DNA of 49,348 nucleotides from Streptomyces sp. ISL-96 (GTDB taxonomy: Bacteria > Actinomycetota > Actinomycetes > Streptomycetales > Streptomycetaceae). Shown piece by piece: positions 15,438 to 23,435 of the stretch. The position numbers and the translations under genes are program-made. The stretch spans positions 1 through 49,348 of the forward strand of contig NZ_JAGGPA010000063.1 of assembly GCF_018614035.1 (NCBI RefSeq). Direction: 5' to 3'. Position 1 is the first letter of the stretch. Each line of letters opens with the position of its first letter. The notes under the pieces were generated by a model that worked only from the letters and a program-made list of their open reading frames with translations, did not search any database and was not told the DNA's origin.

Positions 15438-15845
15438 TCATGCGGCTCGGTCGAAGGCACCGGGATGGCACGGGTATTGAGTGTGGCGTTCGAGGTAGCG
15501 GGCGTGTTCGGCGTCGGCGTCGTACCGCCACCGGTAGGGGCGGGCCGTTCGGTTGCAGCGGACGGTGTAGGCGGTGATCTGTGTTTCCAGGTCGTCGCGG
15601 GAGGCGAAACCGCCGCGGCGGAGGAGGCGACGGGTCAGCGCGCTGAACCATTGCTCGATCATGTTGAGCCAGGAGGCGTGCTTGGGGGGGGGCGGGATCG
15701 GTGCAGCGGTCGATCAGACGCGGGAAGCGGATGAAGGTCGCCGAGTTGTTGCGGTCGATGGGCTCGGCGATGACCTGGCCGGTGGCGACGTTCATGGCTG
15801 CGACGAGGGACAGCTCCTCTGGCGCGCATATACGGCCCGGACACC
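15438..15845 (-). pseudogene. IS630-family transposase remnant, internally deleted
   Basis: On the minus strand, a block with EELSLVAAMNVATGQVIAEP and DRNNSATFIRF is followed, after a run of eight C bases, by a second frame with KHASWLNMIEQWFSALTRRL, then the C-terminus ending FDRAA and a stop at 15438. The second block holds the catalytic Glu (NMIEQWF) of IS630 transposases. The residues between the two blocks, including the second Asp region, are deleted, and the frame shifts at the C-run. The N-terminal third is missing; the remnant abuts a LuxR fragment. It cannot make a working transposase. Confidence 0.75.
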
Positions 15846-15870
15846 CCGGATGGGGTGGGGAGGGAAGGTT

Positions 15871-15996
15871 CTGGTGATCAGCCCACTCACCGCGAAGACC
15901 CACATCAACCGGGTCATGGCCAAGCTCCACGCCCGGGACCGGGCCCAACTCGTGGTCCTGGCCTACGAATCCGGACTCGTAATCCCGCGCAACTGA
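15871..15996 (+). pseudogene. C-terminal tail of a LuxR/NarL response regulator
   Basis: The frame from GTG 15874 to TGA 15996 encodes VISPLTAKTHINRVMAKL followed by HARDRAQLVVLAYESGLV, the last two helices of a LuxR/NarL-type DNA-binding domain (recognition helix SPLTAKTHINR). The receiver domain and first helix-turn-helix helix are gone, replaced by the IS630 relic. No ribosome-binding site precedes it. This is the surviving 3' end of a response-regulator gene cut by the insertion. Confidence 0.75.
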
Positions 15997-16090
15997 CGAA
16001 ACGCACACCATGTGCGGCTTACCTCGCCGTCGAACACCGCGTTAGCGTGTGGCCTTTGGCGAATCCGCTACACGACTGGGAGGTGCTGAC

Positions 16091-16486
16091 ATGACCAGTA
16101 AGTTCACCGACCTTGCGATCGACTGTGCCGATCCCAACGGTCTCGCCCGGTTCTGGTGCTCGGTCCTTGGCTACGAGGTGCAGGACAAAGACGAAGACGA
16201 AGGAATTGTCACCATTGGCTCCCCCATGGTGCCTGAAGGCACGGACCGCCTTGGCCCAGTGCCACCGACGTTGACATTCGCGCTCGTGCCCGAGGGCAAG
16301 ACCGTCAAGAACAGGCTCCACATCGACGTCAACCCGACCGACAGGGAGCAAGAAGAAGAGGCCCGTCGCCTGCTCGGCCTAGGTGCTCGGCACGTCGACG
16401 TCGGCCAAACCGGCGACGAGAGCTGGGTCACGCTTGCCGACCCGGAGGGCAACGAGTTCTGCGTCCTTGCGAGCCGCCGCCCCTGA
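16091..16486 (+). CDS. VOC-superfamily (glyoxalase-like) protein
   Basis: The 131-aa protein starts at ATG 16091 after GGGAGG. It shows the paired beta-alpha-beta-beta-beta modules of the VOC fold: DLAIDCADPNGLARFWCSVLGYE at the N-terminus, RLHIDVNPTDRE in the middle and LADPEGNEFCVL at the C-terminus. Metal-ligand positions of the fold look retained (His in RLHIDV, Glu in GNEFCV). Members bind antibiotics (bleomycin-resistance type) or act as metal-dependent lyases or dioxygenases; this short subclass (glyoxalase_6-like) is mostly of unknown substrate. It stands alone just after the mobile-element relics. Confidence 0.85.
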   Translation: MTSKFTDLAIDCADPNGLARFWCSVLGYEVQDKDEDEGIVTIGSPMVPEGTDRLGPVPPTLTFALVPEGKTVKNRLHIDVNPTDREQEEEARRLLGLGARHVDVGQTGDESWVTLADPEGNEFCVLASRRP

Positions 16487-16578
16487 CCGGAGGCCGCACG
16501 CCGCGCCAGACACGCAGGCGCTGAAGGGGGCCGGACGTACAGCTGGGGCAGAGATCGAATTCGTGCTCGCCCGGCGGG

Positions 16579-17160
16579 TCAGGGGGTGGCGGTGGAAACG
16601 ACGTAGACGAAGGGACGCGCCGGGTCGGTGTCCTCGACCGTGATGTCGACGGTCGGCTGCGGATCCTTCTGGTCGACCGTGGTGCCGGACCAGGTACGGG
16701 CGGGATCGAGGTTCCAGCCGGCGACCTCGGCGTCGCGCGCACTGATCGTGATCTTGCCCTTCTTGAGGGCGGCCCGGTTGATGCCGAGGTCGTTCAGGAA
16801 CCAGTCGAGGTCCGGCGGGACCGTACGGAACTGGACGTACAGCCTGCTGCTCTTCCAGTTGTTGGTCTCGTAGTAGGCGACTTCCTGGCCCGCGTTGGGG
16901 ACGGGTACGTCGTAGATACGGCGTGTCATGCGGGAGGGGAAGCCCTCGATGAGGCCGGTGGCCGAGGCGATCTTCGCCTTGTCGCGGCCGCTGTCGCGGC
17001 TCTGCTCGGCGGAGATCAGAAGATAGCCGGCGGGGATGCCGATGAGCAGCACGATGATGATGGCCGTCAGCCAGCGGCGGCGGACCATGTGGCGGTGGGT
17101 CTCGGTGGGCTTGCCCGCATCGTCCGGGGACGGCGACTGGTGGGGAACGGACGGGGTCAT
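16579..17160 (-). CDS. Single-pass membrane protein with extracytoplasmic domain
   Basis: The 193-aa protein has a hydrophilic N-terminus, one transmembrane helix (WLTAIIIVLLIGIPAGYLLIS, about residues 30-50) and a soluble C-terminal domain of about 140 residues. That domain contains paired strands and conserved Trp/Tyr (LYVQFRTVPPDLDWFLNDLG). I recognise no named family. Its ATG shares one base with the stop of the ROK kinase gene (TAATG), so translation is coupled. The context suggests a surface protein linked to the ROK gene, but no direct functional clue is seen. Confidence 0.75.
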   Translation of the reverse strand: MTPSVPHQSPSPDDAGKPTETHRHMVRRRWLTAIIIVLLIGIPAGYLLISAEQSRDSGRDKAKIASATGLIEGFPSRMTRRIYDVPVPNAGQEVAYYETNNWKSSRLYVQFRTVPPDLDWFLNDLGINRAALKKGKITISARDAEVAGWNLDPARTWSGTTVDQKDPQPTVDITVEDTDPARPFVYVVSTATP

Positions 17161-18308
17161 TACTGGGGTCCCTGCGTGGTGGAGCGGATGGCCTGGGCGT
17201 AGCGCTCGTAGCGTTCGTAGCGCTCCAGGCGGCGGCGGTTGGCGCGGCGGAAGCGGCGCGCGACGAGGCGGGCGAGGTCGGCGGCGCCGACCATACCGGC
17301 CTCCGGCCCGAGCTGGGCCTTGGCGATACGGGCCTCGGGGCGGTAGCCGCGGCCGGTGAGGTGGCGCTTGAAGGCGTCGCGGGCCGGGCCGATGAGCAGG
17401 TCGTCCGCGGCGCTGACGCCGCCGCCGATGACGAAGCAGGAGGGGTCGAGTGCGGCGGCGAGGTTGGCGATGCCGACGCCGAGCCACTGGCCGATGTCCT
17501 GGAGCAGCTCGACGCACATCGCGTCGCCCTCACGGGCGAGCTCGGTGATGAGCGGTCCGGTGATCTCGTGGATGTTGCCGCCGACGCGCTCGATGAGGCT
17601 GTACGCGACCGGGGAGTCGGCGGCGGCGAGTTCGCGGGCCTCGCGGACCAGCGCGTTGCCGGAGCTGTACTGCTCCCAGCAGCCGCGGTTGCCGCACGGG
17701 CAGCGGTGGCCGCCGGGGACGACCTGCATGTGGCCGAACTCGCCGGCGACGCCGTACTTGCCGCGCTTGACCTGGCCGTCTTCGAGGATCGCGCCGCCGA
17801 TGCCGGTACCGAGCGTAATCATGACGAGGTGGTCCTCGCCGCGGCCGGCGCCGAAGCGCCACTCCGCCCAGGCGGCGGTGTTGGCGTCGTTGTCGACCAG
17901 GACGGGGACTGCGAGGCGCGCCGAGATCGCGTCGCGCAACGGCTCGTTGCGCCAGGCGAGGTGCGGGGCGAAGAGGACGGTGGAGCGGTCCGCGTCGACC
18001 CAGCCGGCCGCGCCGATGCCGACCGCGTGGACGTCGTGGCGGTCGGAGAGGTCGAGGACCAGCTCGACGATGGTGTCCTCGACGACCTTGGGGCTCTTGG
18101 ACTTGTCCGGGGTCTCGGTGCGGATCTTTTCGAGGATGACGCCGTCGGCGTCGACGACGCCGGCCATCACCTTCGTACCGCCGATGTCGATCCCGACCGT
18201 GGGCACCCGGGGCGCACTGAGGTGCGAGCGCCGCTCCCGGGTGCCGACGGTCCGCAGGACGGTGGCGCGGGCGGAGCCGCGGTGCGCGAAGTCTCGGTAC
18301 GTGCTCAT
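17160..18308 (-). CDS. ROK-family sugar kinase (glucokinase-like)
   Basis: The 382-aa protein carries the ROK hallmarks: the ATP-binding loop DIGGTK, catalytic-base region DNDANTAAW, GTGIGGAI, and the zinc motif CPCGNRGCWEQY, with the usual His in GEFGHM. ROK kinases phosphorylate hexoses or amino sugars in the cytoplasm. It is longer than typical Streptomyces glucokinase (about 317 aa), with about 35 extra N-terminal residues and a basic C-terminal tail containing a repeated RYERYERY encoded by 9-bp tandem repeats (about 17199-17229). It has no N-terminal HTH, so it is an enzyme, not a ROK repressor. The neighbouring sugar ABC transporter suggests that it phosphorylates the imported sugar. 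Confidence 0.88.
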   Translation of the reverse strand: MSTYRDFAHRGSARATVLRTVGTRERRSHLSAPRVPTVGIDIGGTKVMAGVVDADGVILEKIRTETPDKSKSPKVVEDTIVELVLDLSDRHDVHAVGIGAAGWVDADRSTVLFAPHLAWRNEPLRDAISARLAVPVLVDNDANTAAWAEWRFGAGRGEDHLVMITLGTGIGGAILEDGQVKRGKYGVAGEFGHMQVVPGGHRCPCGNRGCWEQYSSGNALVREARELAAADSPVAYSLIERVGGNIHEITGPLITELAREGDAMCVELLQDIGQWLGVGIANLAAALDPSCFVIGGGVSAADDLLIGPARDAFKRHLTGRGYRPEARIAKAQLGPEAGMVGAADLARLVARRFRRANRRRLERYERYERYAQAIRSTTQGPQ

Positions 18309-18436
18309 GTCCCCTGCGGGGTGTTGGGGGCGGTGGCGGGTCAGGTGGTCGATTCTGCCATCCGATGGGGCGGGGTGCGGTGCGGCGCCGCTGCGCGGGG
18401 CGACCTGGGGCGCTGCCCCGGACCCCGCTCCTCAAA

Positions 18437-18469
18437 CGCCGGAGGGGCTCCACAGGAGCCCCTCCGGCG
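18437..18469 (-). terminator. Strong hairpin terminator of the sugar ABC operon
   Basis: Perfect 14-bp arms, CGCCGGAGGGGCTC and GAGCCCCTCCGGCG, surround a 5-nt loop. The hairpin lies 3 bp beyond the stop of the ABC ATPase gene. The left arm extends the CTCAAACGCCGGA motif that recurs in Streptomyces terminators and appears again at 40282-40300. Confidence 0.8.
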
Positions 18470-18472
18470 CGG

Positions 18473-19264
18473 TTACCGCTCCAGTTCGTGGCCGAGCTGG
18501 TCGAGCTCGCTGCCGCCTGCCATCTCGCGCGTCAGCTCGTCGAGGGTGATCTCGTCCCGCGTGTGGCTGCCGGACATCGCGCCACGCTTGAGGAGCACGA
18601 AGCGGTCGCCGACCAGATACGCGTGGTGCGGGTTGTGCGTGATCAGGACCACGCCGAGACCCGCGTCACGTGCCGCCGCCACGTACTTCAGGACGACGCC
18701 CGACTGCTTGACGCCGAGCGCGGCGGTCGGCTCGTCTAGGACCAGCACCTTCGCGCCGAAGTAGACCGCGCGCGCGATCGCCACACACTGCCGCTCGCCG
18801 CCCGAGAGCGTACCGATGGGCTGGTCGACGTCGCGCAGGTCGATGCCCATGCGCAGCAGCTCGGAGCGGGTGGTCCGGCGCATGAGGTCGACGTCGAGGC
18901 GCTTGAAGGGGCCCGCGCCCTTCGTCGGCTCCGAGCCGAGGAAGAAGTTCCGCCAGACCGGCATCAGCGGTACGACGGCGAGGTCCTGGTAGACGGTGGC
19001 GATGCCGCGGTCCAGGGCGTCGCGCGGGTTCGCCAGCCGGGTTTCCTCGCCCTCGATCGAGAAGGTGCCCGCGTCGTGCTGGTGCAGGCCCGCGATGATC
19101 TTGATGAGGGTGGACTTGCCGGCACCGTTGTCGCCCAGGACGCAGCTGATCTCGCCCGCGTGGACTTCCAGGGAGACGCCTTCGAGGGCCTTGATGTTGC
19201 CGTAGAACTTACTGACAGCGCTGAGTTCGACAAGAGGTGCGGTCTGCGTCTGCTGCGTCCTCAT
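18473..19264 (-). CDS. Sugar ABC transporter ATP-binding protein
   Basis: The 263-aa single-domain ATPase has Walker A GDNGAGKST, a Q-loop, signature LSGGERQ, Walker B VLVLDEPT and the switch His in ITHNPHH. This is the one-domain type that pairs with RbsC-like permeases and ribose/xylose/inositol-type binding proteins. Start: ATG 19264 with GGAGG seven bases upstream, inside the end of the permease gene (4-bp overlap). It powers uptake at the cytoplasmic face. The gene is last in a four-gene operon (two binding proteins, permease, ATPase). Confidence 0.92.
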   Translation of the reverse strand: MRTQQTQTAPLVELSAVSKFYGNIKALEGVSLEVHAGEISCVLGDNGAGKSTLIKIIAGLHQHDAGTFSIEGEETRLANPRDALDRGIATVYQDLAVVPLMPVWRNFFLGSEPTKGAGPFKRLDVDLMRRTTRSELLRMGIDLRDVDQPIGTLSGGERQCVAIARAVYFGAKVLVLDEPTAALGVKQSGVVLKYVAAARDAGLGVVLITHNPHHAYLVGDRFVLLKRGAMSGSHTRDEITLDELTREMAGGSELDQLGHELER

Positions 19265-20328
19265 CGGGTTGCCTCCGCGCGCTTGCGTACCCATGCGTTG
19301 AGCAGGGTGGCCAGAAGGAGCATCGCTCCGAGGAAGAACTTGAACCAGTCGGGGTCCCACTCCGCGTACACAATGCCCTTGCTGGTCATGCCGAAGATGA
19401 AGGCACCCACCGCGGAGCCGATCGCCGAGCCGTAGCCACCGGTGATGAGGCAGCCGCCGATGACGGCCGCGATGATGTAGATGAGCTCGTTGCCGACGCC
19501 TTCGCCGGACTGCACGACGTCGAAGGAGAAGAGCAGGTGCTGGCCGGAGATCCAGGCGCCGAGGGCCACGCCCATGTAGAGCCCGATGCGGGTCTTGTTG
19601 ACCGGGACGCCGACCGCACGGGCTGCCTGCGTCTCGCCGCCGACCGCGAAGATCCAGTTGCCGGCGCGGGTGCGCAGCAGGATCCAGGTCGCGGCGGCCA
19701 CCAGGCCGAGCCACCACAGCACGGTCACCTTCAGGTTCACGCCGCCGATGGTGACCTGGGACGCGAAGAGCGCCTTGGCGGAGCTGAAGCCCTCCATGTC
19801 GGCGATGCTCTTGGTCGACACCGTGCCGCTGATCAGCTTGGTCAGGCCGAGGTTCAGGCCGGTCAGCATCAGGAACGTACCGAGCGTGATGATGAAGCTC
19901 GGCAGTTTCGTGCGGGTCAGCATGACGCCGTTGAATACGCCGATGGCCAGTGTGACCAGGAGAGAGACGAGGACGCCGACCCAGATGTTGGCCGTCATCT
20001 GGTAGCTGAACATCGAGGAGACCAGCGCGGAGCTGGTCACCAGGACGCCGGCCGACAGGTCGAACTCGCCGCCGATCATCAGCAGCGCCACGGGGACGGC
20101 CATGATGCCGATCACGGACGCGGCGTACAGCACCGTGCCGAAGCTAGACGCGCGCAGGAAGCTGTCCGCGACGATCGCGAAGAAGAGGAAGACGGCGACG
20201 GCGCCGACGACCGAGCCGAGCTCGGGGCGGCCGAGCAGTCTGCGCAGCAGCGACGTCTTGAGCAGCCGTTCGTCGGCGGGTGCCTTCTGGCCGGGGGCCG
20301 GCGCCTGTGCCGGTGCGGTCGCGGTCAT
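19261..20328 (-). CDS. Sugar ABC transporter permease (RbsC/AraH family)
   Basis: The 355-aa protein has about ten hydrophobic helices and the conserved BPD_transp_2 features, including GGEFDLSAG after helix 2 and GGCLITGGYGSAIGSAVGA near the end. It forms the membrane channel of a carbohydrate-type ABC importer. Start: ATG 20328, overlapping the stop of the upstream binding-protein gene by 4 bp. Both binding-protein genes upstream use this single permease. Confidence 0.92.
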   Translation of the reverse strand: MTATAPAQAPAPGQKAPADERLLKTSLLRRLLGRPELGSVVGAVAVFLFFAIVADSFLRASSFGTVLYAASVIGIMAVPVALLMIGGEFDLSAGVLVTSSALVSSMFSYQMTANIWVGVLVSLLVTLAIGVFNGVMLTRTKLPSFIITLGTFLMLTGLNLGLTKLISGTVSTKSIADMEGFSSAKALFASQVTIGGVNLKVTVLWWLGLVAAATWILLRTRAGNWIFAVGGETQAARAVGVPVNKTRIGLYMGVALGAWISGQHLLFSFDVVQSGEGVGNELIYIIAAVIGGCLITGGYGSAIGSAVGAFIFGMTSKGIVYAEWDPDWFKFFLGAMLLLATLLNAWVRKRAEATR

Positions 20329-21338
20329 CGGGTCCCCCGCTTCGTGTAGGCCTCCAGCTCGGCGGCGTCCTTCTTGGTGATGATCTGGGGTCCGGTGAGG
20401 ACCGGCTTTCCGCCGCCGAGCACGTCGGCGTTGTACTTGTAGAGCCACAGCAGGTCCACGGCCTGGTACCCCTGGAGGTAGGGCTGCTGGTCGACGGCGA
20501 AACCGAGCGTGTCGGCCTGGAGCCCGGTGGCGACCTGGGCGTTGAGGTCGAAGGTGTCGATCTCGGCCTCGCTGCCCGCCTGTTCCTTCGCCTTGACGGC
20601 GGCGTCCGCGAAGGGCGCGCCGAGGGTCACGACGGCGTCGATGTCGTTCGCGGACTGGAGCTTCGCCTCGATGGACGCCTGTACGTCGGGCATGTTCGTG
20701 CCGTCGACGTAGAGGTTCTGCATATCGCCGTCGAACGTTTCCTTGGCGCCCGCGCACCGCTGTTCGTGCCCGACGTTGCCCTGCTCGTGCAGCACGCACA
20801 GCGCCTTCTTCTTGCCGCGCTTGGCGAGCTCCGCTCCGACCGCCTCACCGGCGATCGTCTCATCCTGCCCGATGTGGGCGAGCGCGCCGAAGTCCTTGGA
20901 CTCGGCGGAACCGGAATTGACGGTGATCACCGGGATGCCGGCCTTGGTGGCCTTGGCGACGACGGCTTTCATGGCGTCGGGCTTGGCGAGCGTGACGATC
21001 AGCCCGTCGACCTTCTTGTCGATGTACGAGTCGACCAGCTGGGCCTGCTGCTGGCCCTCGTCGCTGTGGGCGTACAGGAACTTGATGTTGTCCTTGGCGG
21101 CGGCCTGCTTCGCGCCGTTCTGCACGATGTCCCAGAAGGTGTCGCCGTCGCCCGAGTGGGTGACCATGCCGACGGTCCAGCGGGGTGTGTTCACCGCGGC
21201 CCTGCCCTGCGCGGCGGCCTGTTCGGCCCGTTCCTCGGCGCGCTTTCCGCCCGTACTGCTGCAGCCCGCGAGGGAAGCCCCGAGAACCGCCGCCAGCACC
21301 GCGCCCAGCGCGCGTACCCCTGTCCGAACCCTTGCCAC
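20325..21338 (-). CDS. Sugar ABC transporter substrate-binding lipoprotein (copy 1)
   Basis: The 337-aa protein is a periplasmic-binding-protein type-4 (ribose/inositol class) lipoprotein. I choose GTG 21338, with GAAGGG about nine bases upstream, because it gives a normal signal peptide ending in lipobox LAGC and a length matching copy 2. Longer frames upstream have no signal sequence. Conserved features include MVTHSGDGDTFWDIVQNG, KVDGLIVTLAKPDA and VNSGSAES. It binds the solute outside the membrane and delivers it to the permease. The closely similar gene at 21434-22444 is its tandem duplicate. Confidence 0.9.
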   Translation of the reverse strand: MARVRTGVRALGAVLAAVLGASLAGCSSTGGKRAEERAEQAAAQGRAAVNTPRWTVGMVTHSGDGDTFWDIVQNGAKQAAAKDNIKFLYAHSDEGQQQAQLVDSYIDKKVDGLIVTLAKPDAMKAVVAKATKAGIPVITVNSGSAESKDFGALAHIGQDETIAGEAVGAELAKRGKKKALCVLHEQGNVGHEQRCAGAKETFDGDMQNLYVDGTNMPDVQASIEAKLQSANDIDAVVTLGAPFADAAVKAKEQAGSEAEIDTFDLNAQVATGLQADTLGFAVDQQPYLQGYQAVDLLWLYKYNADVLGGGKPVLTGPQIITKKDAAELEAYTKRGTR

Positions 21339-21433
21339 GACGTCGAGCCCTTCTCGTACTCCTCGGTGCGGCCGGGGATCATTCAGCCCGTCCCCGGCCG
21401 ACCAAGTATCGGTTACGGGTGTTCGCACCGTAT

Positions 21434-22444
21434 TCATCGGGTACCGCGGGCCGTGTACTTCTCCAGCGCCGGTACGTCCTCGTCCGTGACGAGGGCCGGG
21501 CCTGTCAGGACGGGCTTTCCGCCGCCGAGAACGTTTCCGTTGGTCTTGTAGAGCCACAGTTCGTCTACGGCGAGGTAGCCCTGGAGGTACGGCTGCTGGT
21601 CGACGGCGAAGCCGATTTCCTTGGCCTTGAGCTGCCTCACCACCTCGGCGTTGAGGTCGAAGGTGTTGACCTCCGCCTCGCTGCCCGCGCCCGCCTTGGC
21701 CTTGACGGTGGCCGCCGCGAAAGGCGCGCCGAGGGTGACGACCGTGTCAATTTCCTTGCCGTTCTTGCCGGTCTGGAGCTTCGCTTCAATGGAGGAAGTC
21801 GACGCGGGCATATTGGTGCCCTCGATATTGAGGTTTTCGACCGTTCCCCGGAACGTCTTTTTCACGCCCGCGCAGCGCGCTTCGAGCGACACGTTCCCCT
21901 GTTCGTGGATAACGCAGAGCGCCCTCCTTTTGCCGCGCTTGTTGAGTTCCTCACCGACGGCCTCACCCGCGACGGATTCCTCCTGACCGATGTGGCTGAG
22001 CGCGCCCGCCGCCTCGGAGTGTTCGCCGCCGGAGTTGATCGTGACGACGGGTATGCCGGCCGCGACGGCCTTCTCGACGGCTGCCTTGACCGCCTCCGGC
22101 TTCGCGAGGGTCACCACGATGCCGTCGACCTTCTTGGCGACGTACGAGTCGATGAGCTGCGCCTGCTCCTTGCCCTCCTTGCTGGCGGCGTAGAGGAACT
22201 CGACGTTGTCCTTGGAGGCGGCCTGCTTGGCGCCGCTCTGGACGATGTCCCAGAAAGTGTCGCCCTCGCCCGAGTGCGTCACCATGGCGATCTTCAGGCG
22301 CTCGGTGGTGACGGCCTTCCCGCCACTGCCGCCGCTGGCGCCGGTCTTGTCTTCGGAGTCCTTGCCGCCCTCGGAGCTGCATCCGGCTGCGAGCGCGAGC
22401 ACGCATACGGCGAGGAGGGCTGCTGCCTTGCGGTGGGTACGCAT
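21434..22444 (-). CDS. Sugar ABC transporter substrate-binding lipoprotein (copy 2)
   Basis: The 336-aa lipoprotein (lipobox LAAGC) aligns along its whole length with copy 1 downstream (HSGEGDTFWDIVQSGAKQA, AVDQQPYLQGY, NVLGGGKPVLTGP). The two share most of their ligand-pocket residues, such as FWDIVQ and TFDLNA. They differ in loops, which suggests either different affinity or different ligands. It is the first gene of the operon and lies directly behind the promoter at 22491-22535. The pocket does not identify the sugar; a polyol such as inositol is plausible from the dehydrogenase nearby. Confidence 0.92.
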   Translation of the reverse strand: MRTHRKAAALLAVCVLALAAGCSSEGGKDSEDKTGASGGSGGKAVTTERLKIAMVTHSGEGDTFWDIVQSGAKQAASKDNVEFLYAASKEGKEQAQLIDSYVAKKVDGIVVTLAKPEAVKAAVEKAVAAGIPVVTINSGGEHSEAAGALSHIGQEESVAGEAVGEELNKRGKRRALCVIHEQGNVSLEARCAGVKKTFRGTVENLNIEGTNMPASTSSIEAKLQTGKNGKEIDTVVTLGAPFAAATVKAKAGAGSEAEVNTFDLNAEVVRQLKAKEIGFAVDQQPYLQGYLAVDELWLYKTNGNVLGGGKPVLTGPALVTDEDVPALEKYTARGTR

Positions 22445-22490
22445 CGTGGGTTCCGCCTTGTCTCCCGGCCGCCCCGTTGCGGCTGGGGGA

Positions 22491-22535
22491 GTTCTAGCGG
22501 CGTACGCGAGCCCCCGTCAAGACTTTGTCCGAACA
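22491..22535 (-). promoter_or_regulatory. Promoter and candidate GntR operator of the sugar ABC operon
   Basis: On the minus strand -35 TTGACG (22515-22520) and -10 TAGAAC (22491-22496) are 18 bp apart, and the binding-protein start lies about 47 bp after the -10. Immediately upstream of the -35 is TGTTCGGACAAAGTC. The 24-bp stretch operator-plus--35 matches 19 of 24 positions at the divergent promoter at 23386-23409. One regulator probably acts on both. Confidence 0.7.
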
Positions 22536-22567
22536 TTCTTACGCGGAGCGGCTGCTGGGGTTGCGGC

Positions 22568-23332
22568 TCACGGCCTGACGAGGAGCTGGAACTCGAAGGC
22601 GTACCGCGAGGCCCGGTAGATGTGCGAGCCGAACTCGACCGCCCGCCCCGTGTCGTCGAACGTCGTCCGCTGCATCGTCAGCAGCGGCGCCCCCTCCGCC
22701 TCCGCCAGCTGCCGCGCCTCGTCGGCCCCGGCCGCCCGCGCCCCGACCGACTGGCGCGCGCTGTGCAGCGTGATGCCGGCGGAGCGCATCATCCGGTAGA
22801 GCCCGGTGGCTTCGAGGTGCTCGGTGTCGAGGGCCAGCAGTCCGGTGGGCAGGTGGTTGCGCAGGACGGCCATGGGCTCGTCGTGCGCGAGCCGCAGCCG
22901 CTCCACCAGGTGTACGTCGCTGCCCTCCGCCACGCCGAGCGCCGCCGCGACCTCGGCGGTCGCCGGTTCGAGGGTGTTGCGCAGGACCGTGGTGGCCGGC
23001 AGCTGGCCCGCGGCTTCGAGGTCGTCGTACAGGCTGCTCAGTTCGAGGGGGCGCTTGACCTGGCTGTGCACGACCTGCGTGCCGACGCCGCGGCGGCGGA
23101 CCAGCAGGCCCTTGTCGACGAGTGACTGGATGGCCTGGCGGACGGTGGGGCGGGAGAGGCCGAGGCGCCCGGCCAGTTCGATCTCGTTGCCGAGGAGACT
23201 TCCCGGTGAGAGCCGGCCCTTCTCGATTGCCGCCTCCAGCTGCTGGGACAGCTGGAAGTACAGCGGGACCGGGCTGTTCCGGTCCACGCCGAGACGCAGG
23301 GAGATGGTGGGGTCAGCCGTGGGTTTCGACAC
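22568..23332 (-). CDS. GntR-family (HutC subfamily) regulator
   Basis: The 254-aa protein has an N-terminal winged helix (LSRPTVRQAIQSLVDKGLL, about residues 45-65) and a C-terminal UTRA-type ligand domain (DVHLVERLRLAHDEPMAV, ending FEFQLLV). The size is normal for HutC-type regulators. I place the start at GTG 23332; it has no strong ribosome-binding site, but longer frames run into the intergenic promoter. It sits between the ABC operon and the divergent dehydrogenase, whose promoters share an operator-like sequence containing GGACAAA. It probably represses both and responds to a sugar or polyol phosphate. Confidence 0.85.
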   Translation of the reverse strand: MSKPTADPTISLRLGVDRNSPVPLYFQLSQQLEAAIEKGRLSPGSLLGNEIELAGRLGLSRPTVRQAIQSLVDKGLLVRRRGVGTQVVHSQVKRPLELSSLYDDLEAAGQLPATTVLRNTLEPATAEVAAALGVAEGSDVHLVERLRLAHDEPMAVLRNHLPTGLLALDTEHLEATGLYRMMRSAGITLHSARQSVGARAAGADEARQLAEAEGAPLLTMQRTTFDDTGRAVEFGSHIYRASRYAFEFQLLVRP

Positions 23333-23383
23333 GCTCTTGAGCGTAAACCCCAGGTAATGACTACTGGAAGTCCTGTGGTCAGG

Positions 23384-23429
23384 TTGTCTGGACAAACGCT
23401 TGACAGGGTGGCGTTCATGGCGACACTTT
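23384..23429 (+). promoter_or_regulatory. Promoter and candidate GntR operator of the dehydrogenase gene
   Basis: TTGTC-TG-GACAA (23384-23395) is an inverted repeat containing GTCTGGAC, close to the GTCTAGAC core known for HutC-type regulators. It is followed at once by -35 TTGACA (23400-23405) and a weaker -10, ACACTT (23423-23428), 17 bp away. The ATG at 23436 lies 7 nt beyond the -10, so the mRNA is predicted to be leaderless. Confidence 0.65.
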
Positions 23430-23435
23430 GGGGCC

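Noticed and set aside
17361..18764. 467-codon plus-strand frame opposite the ROK kinase
   Set aside because: Asp/Ala/Val/Gly-biased shadow frame with no domain, antisense to a well-conserved kinase.
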